A stretch of 64,000 nucleotides of DNA from Diplonema papillatum (lineage: Eukaryota > Euglenozoa > Diplonemea > Diplonemida > Diplonemidae): NCBI GenBank assembly GCA_030068145.1, contig JAPJBO010000197.1, positions 1 to 64,000 on the forward strand. Reading direction: 5' to 3'. The notes under the pieces were generated by a model, which saw only the letters and a program-made list of their open reading frames with translations, did not search any database and was not told where the DNA came from. Shown here in pieces: positions 37,028-52,979 of this stretch. Within the stretch, counting starts at the first letter, position 1. Every line of letters begins with the position of its first letter. The translations under genes and the position numbers were made by a program.

Positions 37028-38841
37028 CATAGTATGCAAGCAAATCATTGATTTGCTTTTATTTGCTTTTTGACTTGCTCATAATTCGCCTTTTTCGCAA
37101 GCAAATAAAGGCAAATACAAGCAAATTAAAGCGATTCAAAGCAAATCAGCCAGGTTTCTAGGGTAAAGTGATTTTGTCCGGGAAGGAGAGTCGCAAAACC
37201 AGCGTCAAAGCCGGCCAAGCGAAAGAAGGAGGAGTGCGATGAAGAAGAGGAGGAACCTACAAAGAGTCAGCAGCGCCAACCTTCTCAGGAATTGTTTCCA
37301 GCTGTTTTTTTGTACATCTCAAAGGCGCCCAAAGCTTCTTGTGAGTTTTGCAGGCAACGTTAGGTGTCACACCGTTCGCGTGGATGTGACCGGCCTCGAC
37401 TTCACACGCTACTCAAAACAAAAATGCTTTTGCGGGGCCGCAGCCCCACCTGTCAATGACCACGCTTTGCAACTTGGACATTGTCCACTCGGACAACTTT
37501 GATGGAGTTGTCAATGCACTCCTGCGTGTTTGTTCTAAACCGCTTGTCCGCTGTCATACCGACGTTTCGATTCTTGTGGCGCTTTATTTCTGTGATTACC
37601 GCGCCAAATTTCAACCAGATCAGCTGGTTCAAGAGCCACTTCTGTCGGGGTGGGGCCCAGGTTGCTCTTGTACTGGCAATTGTGAATGCGCTGAGTACCC
37701 AACCTTCGGTTCTCCAGAAGCTACATGCATCGCTTCTTCCCGATCTCCACGTCCAAGATTTCGGCCGCATTGAGGAAAGAGACCTGCTTCGTGCAGTAGC
37801 TGTTTGCGCGAGCTTCTACAGAGCAGATCCACAAGCGATGACATTTCCGTGCACCGGTCGCCTCCAGCCCGGGCCTTGATTGCCAAAAAGGGTTCTGCGC
37901 GTAGACTCCGCCGCCTCCACACAGGATAGTGTCAGTGGTGTTGGTGGACCAAGGCTTCAGCTCCGCTGGGCTCGTGTACCGTGGGAGACCTTTCCCGGCG
38001 GAGCCGTCTATTCGGTAGGATATAGGGCATCCAGCCTGGTCGACACCATTCTTCTGTTCATGGCCGGGTCCTTCGACCGCTTCTTCCCGAGCGTGCTGTT
38101 TACCGCCACCCCAGAAGCAATTCCCCAGGCGGCATTTCCCGGCTCCTGGCCTATCCAGCTTCTTCTTTATCGCCGCCCCACCTTCTTTGGGCCATGGACA
38201 TGAAGCCTGCCAAAACGCTCGTCCAGATGCCGGCGGTAGCAGGGTTGCATGGATTCAAGCAGCCCTGATGCGAGGCCTTCTTCATGCTCCGTCCTGCGAC
38301 TCCGTGCCTAAAAAGCGGAACCTTGCAGGCAAACAAGGACTGGTGTACGGTGACGCACCTTTTTCCTCGGGTTGGAGGTGGATGGCTCCTCCGAATGACA
38401 CGCGTCAACCTCTGCCTTCGCTGTCGTCGCGTACCTTCCAGATACGCAGCAAAGCCCCTTCTTGTTGTCACCCAACCACATGGTGTAAAGTCCACCGCGG
38501 AATCGTGAACAGCGGATTTCCCTGGGTGTCAGCAGAATATCAACCATCCGTTGGCTTGTCCACCAACCACAAACCCCAGCAGAGGTGACCAGCCCCACGA
38601 AAGTATCGCGGAACGCGTCTTTACTGCAGTTCGCCAAGTAATTGCGTCGTTCACTGCACCCCGTGCCACAGCAGACACCATAATTTGTTTTGATTTGCTT
38701 TTATTTGCTCGAGCGAATAATAAGGAAATAAAGGCAAATAAAAGCAAATAAAAGCGAATAATAGGCAAATAAAGGCAAATCTAATTTGCTTTTTCTCAAA
38801 AAAGTTGATTTGCGCATTATTTGCTTTGCTTGCATACTATG
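37028..38841. mobile_element. DNA transposon with 17-bp TIRs, hAT-like, no intact transposase
   Basis: Perfect 17-bp inverted termini CATAGTATGCAAGCAAA (37,028-37,044 and 38,825-38,841), flanked by direct GTAGGC on both sides (37,022-37,027 and 38,842-38,847). If one terminal base is given to the duplication, it becomes 8 bp with one mismatch, as in hAT elements. Subterminal zones are packed with GCAAATAAA-type motifs in both orientations (37,050-37,150 and 38,690-38,820), typical transposase-binding arrays. Interior open frames (for example 37,481-37,879 plus and 37,453-37,770 minus) show no DDE or zinc-finger signature. It lies 157 bp upstream of the start of the mucin-like gene. Confidence 0.8.
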
Positions 38842-38847
38842 GTAGGC

Positions 38848-39976
38848 TACTGCACGCAAAACAAATCCCAGAGACTAGTTCGTGTCCTGTCATTTGAACG
38901 AAGCATACGGGTGATGCATGTTTGCTGATGCGACAGGATTTCTTCTCCCGTTTAGGCATAGTCACAGATGTTCACCACAGAATACCGGAAACCCGATTCG
39001 ACGAACGACGAACAGCAGAAGGCAAAGGTAAGACAGATATTTTCGGTTTGTTCTTTTGAAATCGCTAAGGTATTGATGGGTACCGGCTAGAGGGTGGAAG
39101 AAGGCGGCAACAGCTGCTCGTCGGCTGTGCGGAGTTCAAAAATTCCGAGAATCTGTCCGGCTCGATGCACATTGGCTTGCATTGGCTTGCCGATGCGTTG
39201 TCTACTGGATGTCGGCACACAAGTGGGATATTCTTGCCCCGATTCCAAGGGGCTCTAGTTGGCCCAAGGGCTTCTAGTTGGTGAAGAGTCCAGCTGGCAA
39301 GCCGACTCAGCTGAATAGAGTCGAGCCTGTTAGAATCCCGGTATCAGAATGAGGTTCTCCCTTGAGGACGTCATAATGTGCTGCCAGCAAAGCCCGCAGT
39401 AGTGGTCGAGCCCAAGGAACTAAGGCAAAGGGCAGGTAGCGTGCAACTGTCAGCCTAGGATTTCAATTGCACAGCCGCCACGCCCTTCTTAGCTCCTTTG
39501 ATGCGCTCTTCGGCAACCACAATCAAGTTCGCCTGTGGGAGTTCTGGTCGTTGGAAGCAAGAAATAGTTGGCTGTGGGTCATTTTGCATCGCCCTTGCTG
39601 TGTCACGACAGGTGGCGCCGCCTCCTCCCATAAGCGAGCAAAGCGGGACGCGACGGGCACCGTTTGCCCAGGGGAATACGTAACGTGACTGAAGAAATGC
39701 TGGATAGCGGATTGTAGAGTCTTGCAACCCGGTAAAACTCTGGGTGCCCGTGTGGTCACCGCCGAAGGGCAGCGGTCATACTAGCACGGCAGGGAGGGAA
39801 CGTGTTTTCCCAAACAAAGCCGGCTACAGCGGTTGAGGAACGTGCAAACATTGAGAGTAATCCTGCACGGGACTTTGTGGGGAACGTGCCGCGTGTGGGG
39901 TCGGTGTGCTTGTGACCCGCTTTGAAACCGCGGGGGTCCGACACGTGTGCGGTACGGCGGGATACATGTTGGCTTT
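38848..39976. other. Mostly unassigned; possible short plus-strand first exon
   Basis: ATG 38,969 opens a 20-codon frame ending AAGGCAAAG|GTAAGA at 39,028, a good donor. I found no convincing second exon. The rest shows overlapping frames without domains. Confidence 0.25.
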
Positions 39977-42526
39977 CTACTTATGGGAGGCCCTCTCACG
40001 CCTCAAGCATACGACGAACACTATGCCAGCAACCTGCTGTCTATTATAAACCCACGCTTGTCCACGGTGGTTGCTAGGAATACATACTCTGTGCCGCTGT
40101 TGAAGCATTTCCGCTGGGCTCAGACTCTGGTTTTCTGAGGCCGAGAAAACGTCCATTAGAGTGGCTGGAGAAATTTCGAGGAACTCCTGTTTGTTGTGTT
40201 GACTAGGATAGTCTATCCTGATTCATAACGAAGAGAAACGGATTGTGGCATGCGTTGAGCTTTGTTCTGCGGATCCCTCCTCCCTAAGGAACAAAAGCAC
40301 GCAGAGATGCTCTTGGCATTTTCCTTGGAAGGGTTTGAACAAACAACTAACAAAGAACTCGGCAGGCATACCTCCGACAGAACAAGGGCACAAGCTCGGA
40401 GCCTGGCTATGTTCATGCGGTCCATCGCTGTGGGTTCTCGAACTTCTTCCAGCTGGTCTTCCACTTTTTCGGCGAGAGGGTCCTTGACGTTGCCTCCTTC
40501 TTCATCCGAACTGCTGTTATCATCGTCGCGTTTCCGCTTCTGTCCTTTCTTTGCCAGTTTTCTCGCAGGCGACAGCCAGATGAGTCCGTTGACACCAATC
40601 AGCGCTTCGATGCCGCATTCAAACGCGTGGAAGTGCGTTTTAAGCCGTTTAATGAGCACCGCTGGCACCTGGATCAACGTCCCCTTGCTCAGCTTTCCAT
40701 AGCGGGTCGACCTGTTCGATTTGTTTTCCTGAGTGCGCGAAACTTTGTCCTTGGCTGCGACAGATCTTATGCATAGTGTTCCGCGTTTGTGTAGCTTTTG
40801 ACTGCAACACTCCTTTGCAACCATCGAATGGATTGCATGACGACCAACAGACATCTTTTTCCTGCGGACAGTTTCATTCCATGACTGTTATTTCGCGGGG
40901 TGCTGTAGGGTATAGGCATACAGCCCATGTACCGGGGTGTGCTGCTGGGTAGGTGGATCCCTGCTGGTGGTATCCCCTGCTACCCCCCTGCTAGCCCCTC
41001 CTGAGCCCTCCTGACCCCCGATATCTGGCGCGAGATCCTACAGGCAGGTTGGTATATATATACTACACGCGCGCGCGTAGGCCGCAGACACAAGCGTTTC
41101 TTGGTCCGCGGTCCTGGGATCTGGGGTCCTGGAGCTATGCAGGCACCGAAGGCTTAAGGAGAAAACAAAGCTTTTGACGTAGTGGCTCATCTGGCGAAGA
41201 TCACGTAAATAAGATCGTCAAGAACAAAGACCGATCGATACCAGCATACCCTCTTCGCTCCCGCTGCATCATGCAAACAGGGTTGAAGGAAACGGCGCTG
41301 CGCGTACAAACAAAAAAAGAGCCAGATGGATTGGTCGCTCATTCACGATTCGATCACCGGTCAGTCTGCCCTTACGGGCCCGCGAAGCCAGTCGACCACC
41401 TGAAAACCGGTAGGCCGGGCTAGGGAACCCTGCCCATGATGTTCGTTGGGCAAATGAAAGGAAAAGGTTTCGGGGGGCCTGTCACGATGTGACAAGAGGC
41501 CAAACCCCTGCCAGTTGCCCAATGCCTGATGACACCGTGCGAACAAGGCCGGAGTGACGTGAGCTTCATCCAAAGTTCCAAGTGCGCCACATGAGCCGCC
41601 GAAATTTTCCTGTTCTTTCATTGTCAGGCTCAGGGTGAGCTGCGTGAGCTCCTCACGCCGTGGCCTTGGTAGCTGCCTCTCGACACCCACAGGAAGTTGT
41701 AAAGGGGCAAGGTGCTTTTGACCACGACTGCAGCGACAACAAGTTCACACTCTCCAAAGGGTTCCCACGACGCGCAGTATCCTGAGCTCAAAGTACCGCC
41801 TAGTCCCGATGTGCCCCTAGTGGAAAGCCCTCCTGGCTACGGAAAATGCTGTTGCAGTTCATACCCCACCATCGAGGGATCCGCCTCAACTCGTTCCAAC
41901 ACAGACAGGGGCAAGATGCTTTTAATCCGGAGCGTGCCAAAACCTTTTGTTCCCGCAGTTGGTTGGAATGAATAGAAGCTCTAAAACGAAACAGATCAAA
42001 AACGAACTACCCAAATAAATTGACCCAGGGGTGACCTCCAGACGGTTTCTTCCATTTATGGACGGCCATGACTGATGTCACAATAGAACCATAAAACAAC
42101 ACACCTCGTGTGCAGGGAGAGCGATCCGTCGCGGGAGACCTTCTGCACCTCGGCGGATAGAACGTCATGCTCTTTGAACAACTCCCGCATCTGTCTCTGA
42201 TCCTCTGCGGTCTTTCGCCTAAGGTGGCCGCCTGGCAAGTTGACGTTTTGCAAAAGCAGGGCCGCGTCTTGAAACGAGCCAACATCCACTCGCCAGCGTC
42301 CGGCGGCGACTGCAACTACACGACCCACGACACAATCGCCTATCGCGCCTACGTATCTGCTATTCGCTGCTTCTACCCGAACCATACGATCCATCATCTG
42401 AATCTCTCCGCATAAGCTGCTGAGTAAACTGCCATCGTCGACATAAGTACCTTTTCCATGAAGCCAATTCCGCGCTTCGCTGGTCAAAAGCTCGCCGGGT
42501 GTCACAACCGGCTTTCCCTGAGCCAT
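39977..42526 (-). CDS. RRP4: Exosome complex component RRP4 (EXOSC2)
   Basis: Three exons: 42,526-42,105, 40,711-40,372 and 40,186-39,977 (323 residues). Splices are ACGAG|GTGTGT to GAACAG|GTCGAC, giving LHTRSTRYGKLSKGTL across the join exactly as in the family, and TCGGAG|GTATGC to AACAG|GAGTTC. The N-terminal domain has VVTPGELL and WLHGKGTYVDDG. The S1 domain has SRYVGAIGDCVVGRVVAVAA, and NLPGGHLRRKTAEDQRQMRE with SAEVQKV follow. The KH domain has VPAVLIKRLKTHFHAFECG and GVNGLIWLSP. The C-terminal helix has RMNIARLRACALVLSE. RRP4 is a cap subunit of the RNA exosome and guides RNA into the 3'-5' decay channel in nucleus and cytosol. A lysine/acid-rich insertion after the KH motif is lineage-specific. 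The last exon is less certain because a donor-like GTATGT lies within it near 40,090. ATG 42,526 is the only real ATG at the start. Confidence 0.88.
40712..42104 (-). other. Large intron 1 of RRP4
   Basis: 1,393 bp between well-supported donor and acceptor. It holds only unsupported frames (41,361-41,690 minus; 41,712-41,975 plus), a short TATATATATA plus CGCGCGCG tract near 41,050-41,080, and no recognisable element. Confidence 0.75.
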
Positions 42527-42539
42527 TATCACCCGCCCT

Positions 42540-43640
42540 TTGTATCAGTATACCTGTCTGCGAAAATAATAGTTTGAAGATAGTCTTCATCATGGAATGC
42601 AGAATATCTGTAACGATGACCTGCATTAGTCACCAGGTGACTATCGCAAACCCGCAGATATAGATAGATAGAAGGGCGTGTTGATCCAACTTAAGTTGTA
42701 CTCGAGCTTCGTTGTTAGTTTGGCTTGAAATGTTCCAGAAAACATAGACTACTCCCGACAAACCCGGTCTTACGGCCTTGCTCTTTCCTCCAGAGAGGTA
42801 GGTTTATGACGGCATTCTACAAAGACACAAGCATACTAACATATCACTGACCACCCGTAGCAGCGCATACAGTCACCAAAGGTGTCACTAAATCGACCAA
42901 TGTTTGATGCTATGAGCGCAGGTGTCCCTGCAATCTCTGTTCCCGGGGGTTTAGAAAAAAAAGACCTCTTGGACGAGTTCAGCCCGATATAATTATAATT
43001 AGATCATACCGGGAGCGCGTGTGAATGGTCACGAAATCGTCAAAATACCACCTCGGATCCCAAAAAAGGTTGGCCTCTGTGGCCCCTCCTTTTGCACCTC
43101 GCTTCACCAGGCAAATTACCATCACCCTTCAGAAGTGGGATGGCATCTGCGTACGATACCCTCTGGAAGTTGCAAATTCGGGAAAAGTGCCGACCACGAC
43201 TGCGGCGAGAACAATGAACGCATTCTTGAACGAGGTTCCGACAATGCCAGCTGATTTCACCGCATGGTTTTGCAACTGCTCGTTGACATGGAATACAATG
43301 AGAAGGAGGTCAATGCAGCCATTTGCGATTAAAACATTCGGATGCAGTTGCAGAGAATTCTTCAGGAGCCTTCTGACAGCCGCCAAACCTTGGCCGTACA
43401 AGAAATACAACGCATTATCGCATCTTGGTGGTGGGATGCTAGTGAGCCTGATACCAGCCGGAAGCAAAAGAAACGGGTACTCCTTCAAGACGCACAGAAA
43501 GTGGTGTGTGCATCTTGGTGGTGGGATGCTAGTGCGCCTCATACCAGCCAGAAGCTCCTGTTCCTCTTCCTCTTGCTTCTCTAGGCCCTCCAGGCTTATT
43601 ACGACACGCAGAATCTCATCTTCCTGAGTAGCCTAAGCCC
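42540..43640. other. Unassigned region with a possible decayed helical-repeat exon
   Basis: A minus-strand frame (43,129-43,542) has a hydrophobic helical pattern (SLQLHPNVLIANGCIDLLLI) faintly like armadillo repeats, but no start or splice logic. A direct repeat of about 47 bp (43,421-43,467 and 43,510-43,556) containing CTTGGTGGTGGGATGCTAGT disrupts it. I do not call a gene. Confidence 0.3.
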
Positions 43641-43642
43641 AC

Positions 43643-44190
43643 AGGGTCCAGGCCCTCGTGGTGCCGGGTGTGTCTCCTGGTGCTGTCGGGGCTGGTGCTC
43701 TGGCAGTGGACGAAGCACAAGCGGACGAATGAGGAGAGGGACCTTGAGCTGGGGTCTCTGCGTGAGGAGCTCGAGGAGGTGAAGCTTCGGCGGGCGACGC
43801 CGCCGATCCCGCCGCTTGGTCACCGGAGCTACCAAGGCTCCGTGCCGGGGAGCAGCGCGCACAATGGCAGCATCAAGGCCGCCCGGTCTTCGTCGGGCCC
43901 CCTAGTGGTATAGGACGGCGACACAGGGGAAAGCTGTGGCAGTCCATACACTGTTACGCAGGCTTGCCCGCTTCCGGACGGGGCTCAGGGCTGGTGTCCC
44001 CCCGTAGTTGGCTCCTGCCGCTCAGCGGGAGCCGGACGGACAGGTGATCAAATTCCTGGAGGCAGCATCCTTGCTTGCGGACTCTCACACATTGGAGGAT
44101 GTCGTCCGGCGGCAACAAAGCCTTTACGTGTCAATGCAGGCACGATACTACGCAATACAGGCAAGCGAGAGTGAAGCGAACGGTATTTAG
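43643..44190 (+). CDS. Putative 3' exons of a small membrane-anchored protein
   Basis: Proposed exons 43,643-43,905 (acceptor CCCACAG, donor CTAGTG|GTATAG) and 44,008-44,190 (acceptor CCCGTAG, stop TAG), both phase 0. The first encodes one hydrophobic segment (VCLLVLSGLVLWQW), then a charged helix (NEERDLELGSLREELEEVKL) and a Ser-rich linker. The second encodes an amphipathic stretch (QVIKFLEAASLLADSHTLED). A 5' exon with the ATG is not found. The family is not recognised. Confidence 0.35.
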
Positions 44191-45325
44191 AGTGAAAGTA
44201 GGCTTGAAACTCCGGAGTTCTGAACCCCGAACTACTTTGAGGAGGGAGATCGAGTTACGCAGGCAGGTACGTGAAACTTGTAAGGTCCAAGAGTTTGGTA
44301 CACGCACGAAGAGAACGAATATGGGCGAGAGTATGGTTTCCAGTGGAATACATCCGAGCATTTTCTTGTGACGGCCGCCGAAGCTGCGCGAGGCCTTGAA
44401 CAGAAAATACGGATGCTGGGCTAGCGGCCTGAGAAAAACCCTACTAATTGATTGGTTTCTGAAGAACAATTTTTTTGTTCTTTGCTTACACCACCGTGAG
44501 TTGCTTTCTCACTCAGGACTTTGACCTGTTGTGTTTGTGTGATTTGTCGTGTAGGGGTAGACCCGACCACACGTCCGTTCAACACGTGGTTCGGTAGTTA
44601 CAGCACTTGGGATCCCTTCTGTTCTTTGTCGGGCAGCATCGTCAAGCCTTTCCTTTCAAGCTGGCGCTTATGTAAAAACAAGACGAAGTATCAGGCGCGA
44701 CCCGAAGAATTCTTTCCACAGCCGCCAACAATGCACGAGGCCTCCAAGAGTAAGAAGAAGACGACGGATGTTCCCGAGACCGTAAAGATTGCTTGCGTTA
44801 CAACGTTGTAACGCGAACACTGTGCACTGGGACTGCGCAACCACTCCGTTGTCGAGCCAGAGTCGAAGTTCAGCAAGCGACTTTGGTCACTACCTGGGTG
44901 CTGGATAAGCACGGCTTCACGCTCGCGGAAGTATCGACGCGGTCAGCTGTAATTACGACTCTGCATTTTAGCAAAGACCGTGCGCGCCAATAGGACTCAA
45001 TGCGGCAATCACATAAAATGCGTGCGGTCAGTGTCACCTGTGCGTGTAAATGTGGAGCGCAATGGAATTCTGGTGCAAGGAAATCTTTAGTTTGCTGGTG
45101 GAAAGAGCCATAATCTGTCAGCGATGTTATGGCTGGTCCTGCTCAGTCCAAAAATGCGTGCGGAAGAAATGGTAATCGTGGTAAACTTGAAGAGTACTGG
45201 TACTCGGGGGATCTAAATCGGAGTTGCCAACCTCCTCGGTGGTACCCGTGCACGTGCGCAAGCACGGCTAATGGCAACACGTGCATAGTGCGTTGCTCAG
45301 GGTAGTCGAAGGCCTGACAATCACA
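44191..45325. other. Unassigned
   Basis: A plus-strand frame at 44,521-44,811 ends in a Lys-rich segment (HEASKSKKKTTDVPET) but has no domain or clear splice sites. Nothing else is seen. Confidence 0.3.
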
Positions 45326-49308
<3,983 letters not shown>

Positions 49309-49399
49309 ACCACCCCCCACAGGCCAGGAATTTGACCCGAACGTTCGGCGTTAGCCTATTTTTGTGGGTGGTGGTCGTGTAAGGAGAATACTTGTACTC

Positions 49400-49610
49400 A
49401 GTGGGGTGGCCATGGTCATCGGGCCAACGGGGAGAATCACAAATTTGTCATGGGTCAACTTTTTGCATCTCAGAAAATCGATCGAGATCACAAGAAATCA
49501 AGGAAAATCGTCTTCTGTTGCGTTAGTGATATGGCCCTTTGACAGAGTGAGCCGATGCCTCTCATCTCACCTTTAAAACACGGCTGAGTCACGCATGCTC
49601 TTCTTCTTGC
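49400..49610 (+). repeat. Dispersed repeat fragments F and G
   Basis: 49,403-49,455 resembles the inverse of 51,722-51,773 (shared GGGAGAATCACAAATT). 49,548-49,602 matches 55,875-55,937 (shared TTGACAGAGTGAG and GTCACGCATGCTC). Both are short and non-coding. Confidence 0.65.
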
Positions 49611-49619
49611 TGCGTTAGT

Positions 49620-50939
49620 GAGGAGTCATTTGCAAGTAAATGAATACCACACTAGGAAAATCAAAGCGTATCACAGAAGGTCAATACTCATCAATGAATA
49701 ACACATCACAAATCAACACAAAATGTACGATTACTTCAAACTTGGTTACCCTGCCGTACTTACCAGCTGTCGGTTGTGGCTTTAACACGTTGTGACGTTG
49801 CAAGAAGTGTGGACTGATCACGACTGTCTCTTGCAGAAACGCTCGGTCAGAGGGTTAAAGTCACGAAGGTCTAGGTTGCTCAGGTGGACGAGGCTGTTCC
49901 TCCACCCTCACTTCTAAGACTCCCCACACTTCGGGCTACCACCAGAGACGAGACGCTTCATGCCCCGAGATCTAGGTCTTCAGCGTCCCGGATGCTGGCC
50001 GGTTGCATCGCTTGGGGGTGGAGGGTGGGGTTTTCATGGTGGGCTGCGGCGGTGGTGCATGTGTGGGAGTCTTCGACGCCAGCTTACGCGGCTGCGGGGG
50101 AGTCTCGTCCATGGATGACGGGGATGCGCTATCACGGGCGAGGACGACCACAGAGCCACACCCCGTCGAGCCTCCTGGTTCGGAGCCCGAAGAAGAACTG
50201 TCCTGCTGAAAACTGGAAGAAGCAGGATTTCAGGTCGACGACAACAGCATGCGACTTTGACATCACCTTAACGATGACCTTGTCAAGAGGCTGAACTTCG
50301 GCGGGGGCTCCATCAGCTCGTTCAGCCGGCGGCCGGAAGACGCATTTCAGCGACTCGAATGGGAAACATGCTCCACTAAATCGACCCCTTCCAGCGCCAC
50401 CGCATGGCGCGCGTCGCTCTTCCGACCCGGCATGCGAGGCGTGCCCAAGAACTTCCCGTCGGAAGGAGTCCCCGTCCGTCAGGAGATCGAGCAGACCGTG
50501 CAAGCTGGCCCCGGGGCTGGCGAGATCTCGAGTTCACGGAGATCGATCGGCGTCACAGCCGTGACGTCTAACGGCCTCACATGAAGCTCACGAAAAAGGT
50601 GGTGTGGAACGAAGCCGCCCCGCAAGCGCCACCACCCAACACCCGAGCGCACGGCCACGCCATGTGCAAGCCGACCGAGCCGCACGGAAAAGGCGCACAG
50701 AAGACCCCAACGACCGGCCACCCTGGCAGACGGAAGCAGACGGGAGCCGAAGCGCCTGACCAGGAAAGCAGCGACGCGGAAGCGGACGCGAGCGACGCTC
50801 GACTTCGCCAGCTCCGGCTTGACATCAGTAGTAAAACCTCCCGCCCTCATCATCATCAACATCATCACCGTCCCCCAAGACGTTATCAGCGGGGAATATC
50901 ATCCCACTAAAAAACTCTTCCTCGCACGCCAGCCGGCAA
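49620..50939. other. GC-rich open frames, unassigned
   Basis: Overlapping frames on both strands. The plus-strand stretch 50,259-50,584 is open without an ATG and reads like protein (LVKRLNFGGGSISSFSRRPE, MRGVPKNFPSEGVPVRQEIE). A second plus-strand frame follows at 50,581-50,910 (Pro/Lys/His-rich). Composition resembles the retroelement block at 46.7 kb. No family is recognised. Confidence 0.3.
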
Positions 50940-51255
50940 CTAAGAGACCTCCCAGGAGGGGGTCCCCGAAGTTCGCATCCCCGACAGGGAAGACGCAAAG
51001 AGCGAAGAGGTCGCGGGAGTCCATGTTGCCGAAGATTTCGACGCTAACGAAAAGCCTGACTTCTCTCCCCATTTACCCCGGAACATCCAGAACGGCCCGG
51101 AAAGTCCGCGAAAGCGAGCGGAAACAAAAGTTGACCTGGGAATAACCAGCCTGACTTCATCATCGCTGACTCTCCCAACCGACGATGTCATAAAGTACCA
51201 CTAGCTTGTGATCTCGCTTGCTTTCATGGCACTTGCACTTTACAGAACTCTACAC
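50940..51255 (+). repeat. Dispersed repeat D, copy 2
   Basis: Matches blocks of 20,615-20,870 in the same order, including GCATCCCCGACAGGG and ATGGCACTTGCACTTTACAG. A third partial copy of the last block lies inverted at 53,458-53,480. Confidence 0.65.
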
Positions 51256-51872
51256 TGAACGTGCACGAGGGTGCACAGGGTTCCGCAATACGACACGGCT
51301 GAGAGACAGTACTTACTCGTTGCCGTCGTAACCGAATATAGTCCCAGAAGAAAGCTCCATCCAGCAATTCGAGCTTGAAGAACAGTTCTGCCAGATAGAA
51401 TCATCACCCCATACTCATCTGCACGCCGTTGCACGTCACCGCAATGTGAGTAACCAGTTTGGTAGGACTGCGACAGCTGCGACGACACTGGCTGGGTCCG
51501 TGGTGCTCAAACCTTCCTCTTTTTTGCCAAGACGGGTAATTTATGTTGTGCCAACTCTCTAATACAGAAATTACCACGGGTAAAACGCTAAGACGACCTC
51601 GCAGAAAATCGTTCTAAATCACAAATCAGCGAAAAACACGAAAGAATCGTGCTTAGTTCTAAATCACAAAAAATCAACGATCACAAGAAAACTCGTGATA
51701 TCACAACAAAGCACATGATAATTTGTGATTCTCCCTGTCGACCTGGTGACCATGACCACCCCAACTCAGAGACTTTTCAAAAGTCGGTCGCAATTCGTTC
51801 ACCAACTACCCGCGAAACTAGATTCTGAGCTTAGAAACCGTGCGGTTCTGGCTCGAAAAGGAGCTAACATGC
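51256..51872. other. No supported gene
   Basis: AT-rich, with several AATCACAAA-type motifs (51,600-51,740) resembling 49,440-49,510. Confidence 0.4.
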
Positions 51873-52125
51873 TATGGGAACGTGTCAGTTAGACTTTGGC
51901 GGACACTTGCCGGCATAGCGGAGAACCCCCCCCTCCCCCACCTTTATTCTTTTTGGCGGACAGATGACGGCATGGCAAACCATGGCTTTGTCCTGTAGGC
52001 TACTGTGGCTAACGCCCTCGCCCTCCCCACCCCTCCTTTTTATCCCGGTGGCGGACATATGGCGGCACGGCAAACCATAATAAATAAGGTCCGAGACCCC
52101 CCCCCCCCCTCCCCATGCCGAACGG

Positions 52126-52275
52126 TGCACTAGTAAAAGTGAAAAAGGTGTTTTGACTAGTCATTTTACTAGTGAAAAAGCATGACTAGTGCACTAGTAA
52201 AAATGACTAGTGCACTAGTAAAAACACTAGTAAAAATGACTAGTGCACTAGTCAAAATGACTAGTGTCCTAGTAG
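52126..52275 (+). repeat. ACTAGT array, left arm
   Basis: Units around TGACTAGTGCACTAGTAAAA with indels. ACTAGT and GTGCAC are self-complementary, so each unit can form a small hairpin. Confidence 0.9.
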
Positions 52276-52689
52276 AAATCCACCTGTTCCGAACCGAAAT
52301 CTGGGCTGGTTTGTAAATTTCAGAGGGTCCCACCGCACAATTGTACCCTACCGTTGCGCTTGCTACCGTGTTCGGATTCAGAATCGGAATAATGTTGGAC
52401 CGGGAAAAAGTCGAAATACTTTTCAAAACCCCAAAACTTGGGCCGAAAGTCCAAAAAGGTTCCGGTCGAAGTATTTTACAGTAGGGTTCACGCCCATAAG
52501 GAAGTTTAGAATCCGGGAATACGATAGGATATGATACATGTGGTGTCTACAGTCAAGGGCGCGCCCAAGTCCGTCAACAGCGCCCTACAACTTGGAGAAG
52601 GTGCTACTTTAGCCAGACTCAAGGTGGCGAGTCGCTGAGCGTAGTCGGCACGCGGCATCGCCGGGCCTTACGGAGCAGGGCCAGCGGCA

Positions 52690-52905
52690 TGCCGCGGAAG
52701 GACTCGACCTCGGCGAGCTCGCAGTGAAGCGAGCGTCGCTGAGTGAAGGCGACGTCCTGGCCGCCGAGTGGCGGACACGCGCGTTTTTGACGCGGTGGAT
52801 GCCGACGACAGCGGGCTGCTGACGTTCAAGGAGTTGATCAAGTATAGCCGGTCCCGGACGTCGTGTTCCGGCACGTGGTCGGCGACGGGGGCAATCTCAT
52901 GAGTC
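52690..52905 (+). pseudogene. EF-hand gene remnant inside the TIR element
   Basis: One frame reads LAVKRASLSEGDVLAAEW. After a frame change near 52,778 it continues VFDAVDADDSGLLTFKELIK, a canonical EF-hand loop (D-x-D-x-S-G-x-L-x(3)-E). A further shift gives PDVVFRHVVGDGG. GC content is well above the surroundings. At least two frameshifts mark it as a captured or decayed fragment. Confidence 0.6.
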
Positions 52906-52979
52906 GCCCCCGCCATGCTCACCCGAGCTGCTTGTCTACGCGACCCAGGCTATGCCCATAGTCATGATCGTGCACCACG

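Noticed and set aside
37453-37879. Frames inside the hAT-like element as a transposase
   Set aside because: No catalytic residues, BED finger or dimerisation motif are visible; the frames overlap on opposite strands.
40245-40702. Plus-strand frames opposite RRP4
   Set aside because: The minus strand carries clear KH and helix motifs of RRP4; the plus-strand frames are shadows.
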